This document shows positions 1 to 13,000 of a stretch of DNA of 64,000 bases, piece after piece. The stretch's first letter is position 1; each line of letters starts with the position of its first letter. The DNA is taken from positions 1,068,010-1,132,009 of the forward strand of contig NC_067128.1 of the NCBI RefSeq assembly GCF_021347895.1, given 5' to 3'. The stretch comes from Acanthochromis polyacanthus. Lineage: Eukaryota; Chordata; Actinopteri; Pomacentridae. The translations under genes were made by a program, and so were the position numbers. The notes under the pieces are model-generated. The model was given only the letters and a program-made list of their open reading frames with translations, was not told the DNA's origin and searched no databases.

Positions 1-861
1 TCCCTTGGGCTTTTACTGTAAGCAGAGCTCAGAGAAAAGTTGAATCTAATTGATGGACTGTGTAATCGCGGTGGCCGCTCAGCCCTATCAGTTTTCAGGT
101 CATCAGACAGATAGAGAGTGAACAGATCATGTTTGGAAGCATGCAGATGGGCAAAATATGCACTTAATACATAAGAAAACACACAAAGCACCAGACTAAT
201 GCCACACATCACGTATCTGTCTGTAAAACACGTTCATTGAGACAGATTGGAATCAGAAGCACAAAGAAACATGTGAAATCATACTCGCCCTTTCATGCTC
301 ATCTATCTCATGATGTTAAGGTAACTATAACTATATATCTATACGAGAGATATTTTACTACATACCTTTTTACTACGTACCCAACAGACTAGCCATTTTT
401 CACAGAAAAATAATTCACTATGCTGAATGTGTCTTTCAACAATTTGCTCCTCTATTTCTCTTGCTAAAATCTGATATATTTTCCTGTGAATCTCTCTAAT
501 TTGTTTCCATACTTCTGGCCGAATATTGCATGAATTTTTGTCCCATGACTGTTGGTCACAGTTGAGTCACTAATGTTGCACAGTGGAGCACAGAATTTTT
601 AGATTTTTACAGAATCTCATGCAAAGAGTTTACTTTTGGCAAACTTTTAAAGGAGATTTGGGTCGTTTCTACAACAGAACACGTCACATGATGAGTTCAA
701 GGACCACCAGAAAGGTGAAATTCTGTCAGTTCTTTATTTTACTGTTTGTAGCTCTGATAAATGGTGTAATTTTGGTGATTTTTTTAAGACAGCATGTCTC
801 TCATACCCGCTGGCAGGTTTGGTGGTTCAGAGGGTTGAATTATGTTCAGAAGGAACCAAAC
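1..861 (-). other. kif26b intron, left edge
   Basis: Intronic sequence downstream of exon 6. No further kinesin exon or recognisable repeat was seen; the short open frames here have no family resemblance. Confidence 0.6.
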
Positions 862-1071
862 CTGGCTTGACTCTTGGGGATAGGCAGCGTCAAAGCTGAA
901 GGTCTTCAGGAGACTCTTGCTGTCCCTGCCTAGCGTCATGGTAGTGAACGGCTGGCTTCTGGTGACTGGTTCCATGATGGTGACTCTCTTCTTGGACGGG
1001 TCGATCCAGAGAACAGGTGGTTGGCCTTGGCCCTGCGACAGCATTGGGTTCACCCTCAGCACGACTTTGAC
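862..1071 (-). CDS. kif26b: kif26b coding exon 6 (start of the motor domain)
   Basis: 70 codons, phase 0/0, acceptor TTGACAG and donor GTTTGG. It holds the first beta-strands of the KIF26 motor: VKVVLRVNP, then LWIDPSKKRVTIMEP, then TFSFDAAYPQESSQ. Human KIF26B has VKVMLRI, FLKVDPRKKQITLYDP and MFAFDAVFPQDASQ at these places. The ATP-binding loop would be in the next exon, left of the window. Confidence 0.92.
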
Positions 1072-4000
1072 CTGTCAACCAAAGGAAATGGAAAAGAGAA
1101 CCATGCTGGCATTTATTTACAGTATATTAGAAACCAGTCAGGTTTATATTAGCTGTAGTTTGGTGCTAACAGGTGTTAGCATGGTCACATTTGAAAATAC
1201 TGACCAAAGTGTCAGCATGTTAGCATCGTCACTGTGAGCTTGGTTGCATGCTGATGTTAGCATTTAGCTCAAAGCACCGGTGTAGCAAACACAGATTTAC
1301 AGAGCTGGTGGTTGAGCGGCTTTAAATAAACGTGGATTTTTTTTGGGCTGTAAGATGAAACTTTGCTAAAGAACAAAAGAACCTGATGGATGTTGAGAGC
1401 AAATTCTTTGTTCAGATGAGAGCAAGACAGATTTGTTTAGTTCGGATGGTCCAGCTTGTTTGGTGTTAGCATGTCCAGGATGAGCACAGTGAACGTTTAG
1501 TCCTGACAGTGAAGCATCGAGATGTTGGACCACTTATGAGGTTTATAGATAGCACTGTGAATATCTGTGCTTGTACTAAAATACTGGCTGACAAGATGAC
1601 TCAAAGTCTGTAGAAGATTGGTAAAAGAGGAACATTCCAGTATGATAATGTTCCAAAGCTTACCGCCAAAGAATAAAAAAAGTCAAACCCATGGACATTT
1701 AAGTGACTTTGCACAAGGGTATACTCACTTCTGGTGTGTGAATTATCTAAAGAAAAGTTGGTCAACTCTGTCCCGGTTAGAAAACATGCGCTCCTGTTCG
1801 TAGCATTCTGCTGGTATACCACTGCACCAGTCTGATGTAAAGTCCTTCAGTGGACGGCTCACTAAATGCCTTTTACAGGAGTTGTTGAAGGAAGATTGAC
1901 CAGTACTTTTTTATTTAGTCGACTGTACATACTGTGCACATATACATTTTGGAAAAGGCCAAACGCTTTGAACCCCTCCCAGACACCGTGAGAAAAACTC
2001 CCTGACTTATTAAATGCATGTATGACTGTAGGTGCTGCACTCTTACTGAGCATCACGTATGTTACTGATCCGTGACCCCTTCATCTCAGAATGCCAGAAG
2101 CAAAAATGCAGCTTTAACTTTTGAAAATAAATCCCAGCAGCAAAAGGAAACTTATGAAAAAAAAATGAGTTTCAGAACGGCAAGGTACAAAAATACCCTC
2201 ATATCAAATTCAGCAGGTTTTACCGCTCGCAGAGTCCTCGCATCCTGAAGTCTGTGAACACCGCGTCAAGTGAGAAAAGTTTGTGGTGTTACTTCTATTT
2301 ATATGTTCATTTTTAAAGGCAGCTGTGTTTACCAGAACAGGAGGTTTATCTCTGGAGTCTGGCATCAAATATAACAAGCTAAAGAGCGTAGAAATAGTCC
2401 GACCTGTCTCTGAGCTCCTGCTGCTCAGCAGAGGGAGGCGGAGGAACTGTTTTATTCATTGTAGATGGTGACAAACAGGGAGAAAACCTCAGCAGAACAA
2501 AGTGGTGAGAGTCAAAAAGGATCGATGGTGAGCAAAGGATGCCGTTTCAAACAACTAACATCACTTCAACATTTAGGCGTCTGTCCTTTTGCTTCAAAGT
2601 CATCAATTGATTTGTTAACAGAAAACCTGAATGAGCCGACAGTCAGAAAGGAAAACGGCTCAAAAACGTTCATCATGTCTTCTTACGAATGCAGGAGTTT
2701 TAAGTTCTTTTGTTCAGAAGGTGAAAATAGAGACCTTATGTCTGAACAAAAGAACCTAAACTCCAGCAAGAAGAAAACTGCTGAATTGAAATCAGAACTT
2801 AATGTCTTTAGGCTGCAGCAGACCACATGACTACATGTACTCTGACATGTAGTCAGAGTACATGTAGTCATGTACACCTCCTGCTGCATTTCCGCATGTC
2901 GTGACATTAATTCCTTAATGCAGTTCTCCTCAGGAAGTCTGAGATTTAGAGGCTTTAAGGTCTTAAATTAGGTTAGATCCTGACTCTGACCACTGTTTAA
3001 CACGCCTCGTAGGTCTTAGTCTGCAGAAAGACAACCTGTACCTCACAAAACACAATAATAAGGTTTATAAGCCAATTATGAAATCATTTCCATCCAGAAT
3101 TTAGGTCTATAAGACTCTGAGCTTCACCATGACACCCAGTCGGCTGTGGTTTTCTTGAAAATGTGCAGCGCTGCAGTGCACCACGATGACATCATCCCTT
3201 ATTGATTGAATTTAAAAACCTGAAAGCCATATTCCATCTGCCACATGATAACTTCCCAGAGTCTGTGAAGGATTTTTAACCCTCCTCTCCTCATAATTTT
3301 AATAGCTTACACTAGAAGTGGCTCCCTAACTCGACTGAACACGTGTCAAACTCTGTTTGTGAGGATTAAATTATTCACGAGACCCATTTATAAGCAGAGG
3401 AAATCCTCCTCCGTTCTCACACGCGTGCATATTTTTGCACACAGATGCAGACAGAGGAGAGCTGAGGCAGGTGTGGCTGGTGGTCGAGTCTGTCCAAGCC
3501 TTCATCTGTAACTCTAGACTAAACCCAAGAATCCATCTAGGAGACGAGGGGGGGGGCAGGCAACCATATTGATCCCCCTGCCTTCCCTCCCAGAGGAGAC
3601 GAGGAGGAGGGAGGGGAGGACCAAGATGGAGACATTAGCACCACATTACAGTGTATCGTGAAGGAGGAGTGATATAAGATCTCCTCCAAATTGACTGATC
3701 TCTTTACTGAGCAGCATGGGTGGTAGAAACACTTCCAAGGTGGTGTTTGTGGAAAGGATGGTCATATGCTCTGTCTAACGTTCCAGTCCTGACTTATTCT
3801 GTGTAGTTTATATGTGCTGTTTTAAAAATACAGGCCTGAATCAGTACACCTTCCATCACTGAGGATCTGTCTTAATCAGTACCGCTTATGTCTAGCTTTA
3901 TAGTGGATGATAGACTCAGTCCTCCTCAGCAAACACAATCTGTAGATTTCGAGAGAGATGTTTTTCCTTTTTTTAATCCATTTTTTAGCTGCTCTTTGCT

Positions 4001-7000
4001 GGAGGGCTTCTTTAGCTCTACCTTTCTCTTTAATACACTCCAAAGGTGGATTCTTCTCAGGTCACAGTTTCCACTTTTTTCTGGTTTGGGAATTTTTTGG
4101 CTGTCTGCTGTGGATCGTTATTGTGCCAGAATCTTCCTCCTTTGCCAAGAGTTGTCTCATCAGCCAGTATTTTTGGTTTATTCACAAGCATTCATAGTGC
4201 CATCTATAAATGTTAACTCCTTTTGCACTCATCCAGCCCCTAATCATCACACTTCTATCTTGGTGCTTCGCTGTTGGGACCATGCATTCACTGTGCTCAT
4301 CCTGGCTAAGTTCCTACCAGACACGCTGGACTCCATCTGACCAAAGAATGAGCTCTAAACACTCATCAGGCTGCTTTTTTTTGGCCTTCAGCAAAGTTTC
4401 ATTTTACGGTTTTGTGCTGAGGAGCAACCAAGGGTGTTATTCTTGGATGGCGTCCATGGAAGTTATCGTTATAAAATGTCCTTCACACTGTCTGAAAGTC
4501 TGATTTTCATTGAACACCCGTGTGCCAAGTCTGAAGGATTTGCCCGTCTGCTTTTTACAGACAGATCATGAAAGTCATTCCTCTATCTGTGGCATCGTTT
4601 TAGTAGTACTTTGACTCTTTCCGTACCTGCTGATTCCTGCTGCTACTGTGTTTTGATTTGTTTTTAGTTGGATCTTTCTGTAAGTTGCGGTCTTTTTATG
4701 ACTGTGTTCATGCAGTTAGGCTAACTGGAAATCACAGATGGACTCACAGGATTCACTTTTGTTCCACTGAGTTCCTGCTTTAGGGCCTAAATTTTCGATG
4801 TAGACTTTTCTATGTATTTTTACTGACTTGTCAATTTAGAAATAATGTATTTATTGACAGGTGATGCCATTTTGAATCGTGTGATATTTAAGTAATATTG
4901 CTGAACAATTTGCTCTGGTCTTTGTGAAATGTTTTTCATCTGATATTACACAAAAACAGCTATTATTGGTGGAATGTTTTCTATAGTAATGTGGAGGGTC
5001 TGTGTGTAATGTAAAGCGTCCAGTAGAGACCCTATGTTATATGTCAGGAGTTAGAAACTGGCCAATAGTTGCTGCAATCTTAAATAAGTTGCACCACCAA
5101 ACCAAACGCGTTCCACTGTGAAACGGAAAAACCAGCATGTTCATGTGAGAGAATGCGACGTCCACCTTGCCAACGTTGGGTGAGTCTTTGGTTCTGGTGG
5201 CAGCTTGAAGCAGGCAGGGGGGGACGGGTGGTGGGTTTTTCTGGATGATCTCCCTGAAGCAGGTGGAGAAGTGAGAGGGAGCTGGATCAGACGCCTGGCC
5301 CTTCTTCCTCAGTGTCAGGTTGAGCTTCTCGGCCGCCCTACAGGGAACAGGGAGATGGTATGTCATGCTACTGAAACCTACGGTGTAGCAGAATAGACCG
5401 TTTCTGTACAAAGACAGTTCATTTTTGTCAAACATAGACGGGTGACAAATGCAAGTAAGTGTCTTAGGAAGGTGTTGGACCACCATGTGCCCCCAGAACA
5501 GCTTCAGGCCTTGATGGCATTGATTGTCCAAGTCTCTGAGGATCTACTGAAGGGAAAGAACAACGTTGTTTCAAAAATATATTCCCTCATTTGGTGTTTG
5601 GATGAAGGTTTATCTAACACGTTGGTCCACTCGCTGGTCCAATGGATGTTCAGCTGAGGTGAGATCTGGTGGCTCTGAACATCCTAGTACTGGATTCACA
5701 TCATTTCAGTGAAACTTCATGTTTCATGGATGGAGCCATTGTCTGTTGATTTGCGGTAACCCTTCCTCTAAGGGACATTTGGATCCAAACTTTTCCAGTA
5801 AAATACCCCCAACACCCAATCTCTGCATTATAGTCATCTAGGGTTCAGGTTTTTCCTTTCATTTGTCACACGTCTGTAGGAATGGACACGTACCTGGCCA
5901 GAAAGGACATGGCAGCAGTGTTGGCAATGTTGACCACTCTGGAGATGTGAGGGATCTTTGAGTTGGTCTGTACAGTCCCGGCATCACCACGGCTCAGAGC
6001 GGCATCATCTGCAGCCTGCCAGGGAGGGAAAGCTCATTACAAAAATCCAAATCTGTAATTGCACTCCAGCACCCACTCCATAAGGGGCTATTATCACGGG
6101 AATTACTGTGGGAGGAACACGGGGTGTGTGTAAGTAGGCCATCCACAGCGAGAGGACACTGGGCTAAGCAGACACCATTAGTCACATCACGGATGTAGCG
6201 AGCTGCGTTTGGAGTGTGAGGAACGGCTGGAAGGATGTAATGACTGCTGTCTGAGTTTAGAGTCTGACTCAAGAGCTGGAGGAGAGCAGCAAACACACTG
6301 CTGTGGATGCACGGAGACACACACACTGGAAAAAATGCCCCTCTCAAAACAAGAAAAAAAAACTCTTTTCAAGGAACTTGTACCTTGAAATATGTGGAAA
6401 AAAAATATACCAATAGAACAAGTGAAAAATAGCTTGGTAAGATTTCTGGTAATAACAGACGATATTTAGAATATTGAGATCTTAAAATTAGCTGGAAAAA
6501 CCTATTTTAACCCTCCTGTTGTCCTTATTTATGAGCACCAAAAATGTTGTTTCCTTGTCTGAAAAAATCCAAAAATTCAGCAAAAAAATTCCCCAATTTT
6601 CTGAAAATGTACAAAACCTTCAGGAAGAAAATTCCAATAATTCCTTAAAAGTTTTATTTTTAAAAAATTGGCAAGAAAATTCTTGTAAATATTTCCAAAA
6701 AATGAGTAAAAATCTTCCCAAAAAAATCCTAAAAATATCTAAAGGGATTCCATATATATCAGTAAAACTTCTAATATTTTCTTTAAGAACATTCACATAA
6801 AATCAACCAAAATCCAGTGAATTTCGCTGGATTTTGGTTGATTTTTATGTGAATGTTCTTAAGAAACACTTTTAACATTTCTTTTTTCCACAAAAAATGT
6901 TGAAAATGTGGACATCAGAAGTTTCACTGTGAAAGTATTTTTTTTCCACATTTTCAAACTTTAAAACGGGTTAATTTGACCTGCAGGACGACACGACGGT

Positions 7001-10000
7001 TAAACTATATCCTTTACCAGGATTGTCAAGCTTAGATGCCTTAAAATAAGCCAGATATGCTAAAAATAATAGCAGTTTTTCACTCAAAAATAGATTTTTG
7101 CTTTTATGTACTCTCCTAATTTGAGATGTATTAAACCCATTTTGAGCTTTCTTCTAAAATACAACTTTAAGATGGACAGTCTTAAAAAAAAAGGCCATCT
7201 AACTGAAATCTCTCTTGTTAAGTGATTTTATGTGAAATCAAGTGGGATAATAGCCTAGCCGCGCTAGACAACCCACGGCAACGAATTTAATTCTCTGCCA
7301 GGGTCGACAACAAAAACGACAACAGTCGTTGAGCTCCATTAGCACCGACTCTGAATAATCTTTCTGTTAACATGTCTGTAATATACTTGAGCTTCACCCA
7401 TTGACTGTATAAATAAGGCTTCACCAAACTACCGCATCCTCTGATTTCCGGCGCTCTAGGAGCCTATTCGTTGCGCTGATTGGTTGTATACCTACCCAAT
7501 TGCTGCAGAGGGATTTGATAGACAACCTTTTAGCCCGCCTCCCTCCCTGTCGAGCGGCCCTAGACTCTTGCGTCTTCAGAATATGGGTCTAGCACGGCTA
7601 GGCTAGTGGGATGAGACATTTAGACTAAAAATAAGACAAGCAGACTTGGTAAGATGTTGAGTTTTTGCAGTGCATCGTCAGTCAAGCGCCCTTATGTAAG
7701 GATATTCCAACGCTTACGCAGCTCCAAAGTATGTGTTTGGTGCTCATTCATGACTCTGTGTGTGTGTGAGCTGTTCAGCGTGAGTCTTTTGCAGCTCAGC
7801 ATGAAGTCACCGAGGCTCTCTGCAGACCTCGGAGCCCACATCTTTGCATTCGCTCTCAGGCTCCAGGCCTCAGCGGCGTCTCAGCCTCGTTCTTAAGGCG
7901 AAACAACAACGTCAAGTCGGTTTTCTTTAATAGCATCCAACCATAAAGTGCCAATTAGTGCCAGAGGAGATGTGCAGTAGAAGGTAATCCGGATGATGTT
8001 TACATCCTTCCCTGCCTCTTATGTTCTCTTCTTTGTGACTCATATCTTCTGTAATAACCTTTATTTTCTCTCTGTTTGCGCTCATATGCTCCTTCATTCT
8101 CGTTTTCCCATCCTTTCCCCACCCTCCATCCTTTCCTCCTGCTTCCCATCTGCACACATAATTCCCTTCTCGCTTCTCCCTTCTCCTCACTCCTTCTCGC
8201 GCTTGTCTTTATTTCACCTCGGCCACATTAAACCCGTATTGATCTGCTCTCAAACTGGACCCGCCTGGCTCATTTCTTATACAGTCTTGAGCCACACAGG
8301 ATGGTTTCATTTGAATAAGATGCTGGATTGTTGCTGTAACATTAAATGAGGCAAATCGATTATCAGTAATAGCTACAATAAGGGCAAGAATCTCTCCAGA
8401 CTCTTTCAGTCCAGTTGAGCGTTCATTAAGCCCCACCCGGCTCACTTCAGCCCTGATCATGCTCTCTTGTGGACACCGTGGACACACAGCTATTACTCTG
8501 CTTCATAGTGGTAAAAAAACAGGATAATTCTTAGTATGTTTTTAGACAATGTGTGCTTGATTTCAGAAAAAAGCAGTTGGCAGTTAGATTTGAATCCATG
8601 TTTAAAATCTGAATCCTGTTAAAAGGTTGTTAAATAGATGGAGGATGGCTGCAAGTGGTGGAAAACTGCTTAGTACTTTTGTGCAAGTTCTATGTTTTAA
8701 CTTTGCTCAGTAAATCTACTCTCTTCTACGGTGTTCTTCTTTACTAGCACAGTTTAGAGGCAAATATTCTACTTTTTTATCCACTATATTTATTTAAAAG
8801 TTAAAATTACTGGTTGCTTTCCAAAATATGATCAATAAATAAATCACGGTGTAGCATTACACATTAAAATCAAACATTATTGACCCTTAAGGGGAAATGC
8901 ATGAGCTACTAAGTAGATTAATCACTTTTAAAATATACATTTTACTGAAATAAACAATTCTGAACAAAGAGTACTTGCTAATATTTTAGTACTTTAACTG
9001 ACATGTAAATATAAATGCATGACTTTTTGCTTGTAATAGAGTACTTTTACCGAAGTACAACATCTCTGTGGGCTTCATACATGATATAATAATAAAAAAC
9101 TGAGAGTGAAGCTGCACATCTCAGGCAAAAACCAACGGAATGATGATGTAGGGAACATGGAAGCATTGCCATTACTTTTTAATGTCATCCTGGTGTTCAA
9201 TATGTAAGATTAAGATGCTAGTTCAGTTTATTGCTGACATTACTGGACAGTGGAAAAGCTTTTAAGATGAAGACAAACTTTAACGAATGTGTTTGTCAAG
9301 CACAGCAGTATAATGGACTTATCTAAATGTAAACTTGCCCCAAATTCAATACAAAGTGGGACTAATTCTTCTTTTTTAGGTTTTAGGAGGACATACTGAA
9401 GTTTCACGCTTATATTAGTGCAGAAGCTAACACACCTACACTGTAAAAAGTGCTTGTAAATTTTAATATGAAAACTATCAAACTAAAAGGGTAAAAATCT
9501 GTAAACTCTAAAACAGTTTGATCCAGTTTACATAACACTGAATCACCATAAATAAGTTAATCAGGAGAAACCTGTAAAAAAATGTACTACTCTTGCACAG
9601 TTATTTAATATGTGTATAACATTCATATACGGTAATTTTTGCATTAATTTCTCGAGTTTTCACAGTTAAATATATAAACTGGTTCCGGAAACATATCACA
9701 ATATTTATAACAAGTAACATTTCTGCATTTATTTGACGTAAAAATACAGTTTGTCCCAGTAAAATCTGCACCTTTGTATTAATAACAGACATATTGTTTA
9801 TTATTTATGATAGGAATAACTGTATGTCATCGCTAAAAATACACATGTTAAATGTTAAAGCCACTAACTTTTGTGCTGATTATGGAAAAATGCTGCAATA
9901 TTTATTACAAGTCACACCACTTCTATTTTATATGATATTTTCATATAAATCTTCAAGAAAACAAACATTTTTTAAAGGTTGAAACTTTTTTTTACAGTAA

Positions 10001-13000
10001 GCACATTTTTAAACTGTAAAATCAACAGTATTAATACTTTTATTTACCATTAAAGAACAACTTTTTAATGTAATTTTCTGGTAGCGTTCTGGTGACCACA
10101 GCTGCCATAATTTTACCATTAAAAATAACAATTTTATTTTTTACAGTGTACACTAGACCACCTGTACACATCTTAACCCTCCTGTTGTCCCCATTTACGG
10201 CCAACAACAAACACTGTTCCTTTAAAAAAATCCAAAAATTCTGCAAAAAAATTCACAAATTCATTTTAAAAAATTGCAAAATCTTCAGGAAGAAAATTTT
10301 CCTTCAAAAAATTAATAAAAATCTTCCAAAAAAATCCTAAAAATACCTAAAGTGATTACATATAGTATATCAGTAAAACTTATAATATTTTCTTTAAGGA
10401 CATTCAGAAAAAATCAACCAAAATCCAGCGAAATTCGCTGGATTTTGGTTGATTTTTTTTCAGAATGTCCTTAAAGAAACATTTTTTTTAACATTTCTTT
10501 TTTTTCCACCAAAAAATGTTCAAAAAATTCCCAAAAATGTTGAAACTGTGGAAGCTTTCACTGTGAAAACATATTTTTTCCCCACATTTTTTAACTTTAA
10601 AATGGGTCAGTTTGACCTGAAGGATGACAGGAGGGTTAATTCAGTGGAGAAGATTGACAAAGACGCCTTACCCAGCTCCACCTGCTCAGGTATGATCTGA
10701 ACATCACTGTTTGAGCAGCTATTTAGCAAAAAGAAAGCTGTGATGTCTCTGAAGACCATCAGGCAGCCTCATCTACAAAAAATAACTGCATCAAAGGAAG
10801 GATTTTTTGGATTCTCCTTTTGTCCGTGATGATTTTGAGTAAAAATCCCCCCAAAACTGAGCTATCGTCGTCTCTTAAAAGACCTGAAACTGTCCCGTCC
10901 CTTTGTTCAGGTTCGGCTGCACCCTTTTTAACTGCAGAGAGGTGGACTCTAACTGGAGTGGCTTCCATCACCGTAATGCACGTTTCACCAGCCACAATGT
11001 CAAACATGGCCGCCCCCCCTATTGATCACAAGTGCTTTTTGACTGTCTGCCTTTTATGACGGGCTAAATCATGACCCAATTCCATTCCATTAGCAGAAGT
11101 ACTTTTAAACAGCACGCCCAGCCAAGGAATGGAAATAGGCTCTGATTAGGCTCCATGAATCATCGGCTCGCTGACATGTGCGCCCATAAAGACATACGCT
11201 ACCCATAAGGCTCATTAAACGGGGGATGCACACCGAGGGATGCTCTATGTGTGATTTAATGCTCAGAGAAGGCTTTTACCTGATGGTATGTGGTGACACC
11301 ATCAGCTCTGGACACCAGCTGCTGTTGCTCCTCCACCCATCGATCCATGTTGGGGTTTAGGGGCTTGGGACCCCTCCGTCTGAGGGTCTGGGGGGTCCTC
11401 TGAGGCGTCCTGGGGCTTCCGGGATTGTGAGGACTACAGGTTTGACTGTGCGGTTGGTGCAGAGCCTCCCTGGAAGCCCTGTCTCCATAGTTTGTCTCAG
11501 TTTGTCCCCACAGCGAGGCAGCAGCTTCAAAAGGAGGCTTAGCTAAAGACTGACCCCTGTTCAGAGCCAGATGGACGGCTTCCTGTTTGAGCTGGTTCAG
11601 GTTCGTACCGCAGGATCCACACTCGCCCTGCTCACGGTCTCTTTCCCTGGACTCTGCAATGGACCGACTGTGGACACGAAGGTTGTCATGAAGAAAAGCT
11701 GACAGATCACTGGAGTCCTGCAGAAAATGAGAAAATGATGGAAGACACCGGCTGTGTTAGACACTAAAAAACGGACTTTTTCTGTTTCTGTAAACCAGGA
11801 GAGTCAGACTCATTTCAGTTCAGGTTCCACATCCAGTCCAGTCTGATCTCCAGTGGACCGGACCAGTAAAACCATCACAGCATGATAACCTGTAAATAAC
11901 CACAACTCCTAATGGTTCCTTTGTTTTAGAGCAAAAACGTCTGAAAATGTTCACATTGAAGGAATTATCTTTTTATAAAACATCACGAACAACTTCAAAT
12001 TTCTTGAGAAAAATAAATTCAGTTTCATCCACATTCATCCTCAGTTTATCATTTCCACATTACAACTTCCAGATCACAGAGTGTCTACAAAGAAACACAA
12101 CATTTAGTCACCTGGACCTGAACCATGGAGGATTTTACTGTATGATCAAAAGGACAAATCAGACAAAAAAAGACAAAAAACAACAAAACAAGACCAAATT
12201 TACAAAAATGAGACACAAAACAGCAAAAAAGAGAAAAAAAATTGACAAAAACAACACATAAATGAGAAACAAGACAAAAAATGGCAAAAGCGAGAAACAA
12301 AACGACAAAAATAAGACAGAAAACAAGCGAGATAGAAAAGAAAAAAATGACAAATATGAGAAATGACAAAAAAGACAACAAAACAACAAAAAACAAGACA
12401 AAATATAAAAATGAGGCATAAAATGACAAAAAATGGGATAAAAAGGAACAAAGCGACAAAGAAAATGAAGAAAAAGCACAAGCGAGACAAAAATACAAAA
12501 CGACAAAAATGATTCACAAAATAACGAATAAAGCAAAAAATGAAATGACAAAAATCTGGCAAAAAAACATAAGCAAGACAAAAAGGAGAAACAAAAGGAC
12601 AAAAAAAGACAAAAAATGAAAACAAGACAAAATGTGACAAAAATGAGACAAAACGGCAAAAGAACAATCTGTTATTTTACTTTCTGATCTAAACAACTTG
12701 TCAGGGTCTAGAAATGATTTTAAATTTATAGTTTTACTAATTTACAATCTGCAGTTAATGTCTTCTCTGTAATTTTTACACTTTGAGGGCCGGATTGGAC
12801 CCTCTGGAGGACCACTTTTGGACCACGGGCCTCATGTTGGACACCCCTGCTGTAGATGATGAATTTCCTCCTAACATCACGGATCCAACATAAGTTTCCA
12901 TTGAAGACATAATAACGAAGCTAATCTGCTTTGTTTCATCTCTGGCCTGAGAATTACATGAACGCTCGCTGTTCCTCCCCACCGATCCATCCCATATGCT

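Larger units (their letters stand above)
6324..7672. mobile_element. CACTG-ended DNA transposon fragment interrupted by two other MITEs
   Basis: The left end (cactggaaaaaat) and right end (agtttttgcagtg) are imperfect inverted repeats of a type common in teleost non-autonomous elements. Inner parts read as the usual aagataag / ttaagtgattt-like AT-rich text. The element is split by a TTAA-flanked MITE (6507-7003) and a second MITE with 19-bp TIRs (7251-7605). Confidence 0.6.
6016..11279 (-). other. kif26b intron 3
   Basis: 5.3-kb intron with a nested transposon cluster (6324-7672), a CACTG-ended MITE (9439-10148) and a TTAA MITE (10173-10639). The stretch 7680-9430 shows no recognisable feature. 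Confidence 0.65.

Noticed and set aside
3880..4560. 150-aa hydrophobic plus-strand frame; minus strand reads something like LWSDGVQRVW
   Set aside because: The minus-strand words hint at a Tc1-type transposase remnant, but there are no termini or sustained frame, so it is not listed as a feature.
12085..12696. Long minus-strand open frames rich in Phe, Leu, Cys and Val that look like membrane proteins (also at 13641-14200, 55904-56536 and 61064-62138)
   Set aside because: They are reverse readings of the gacaaaa arrays inside hAT-like elements; stops are rare there because of base composition.
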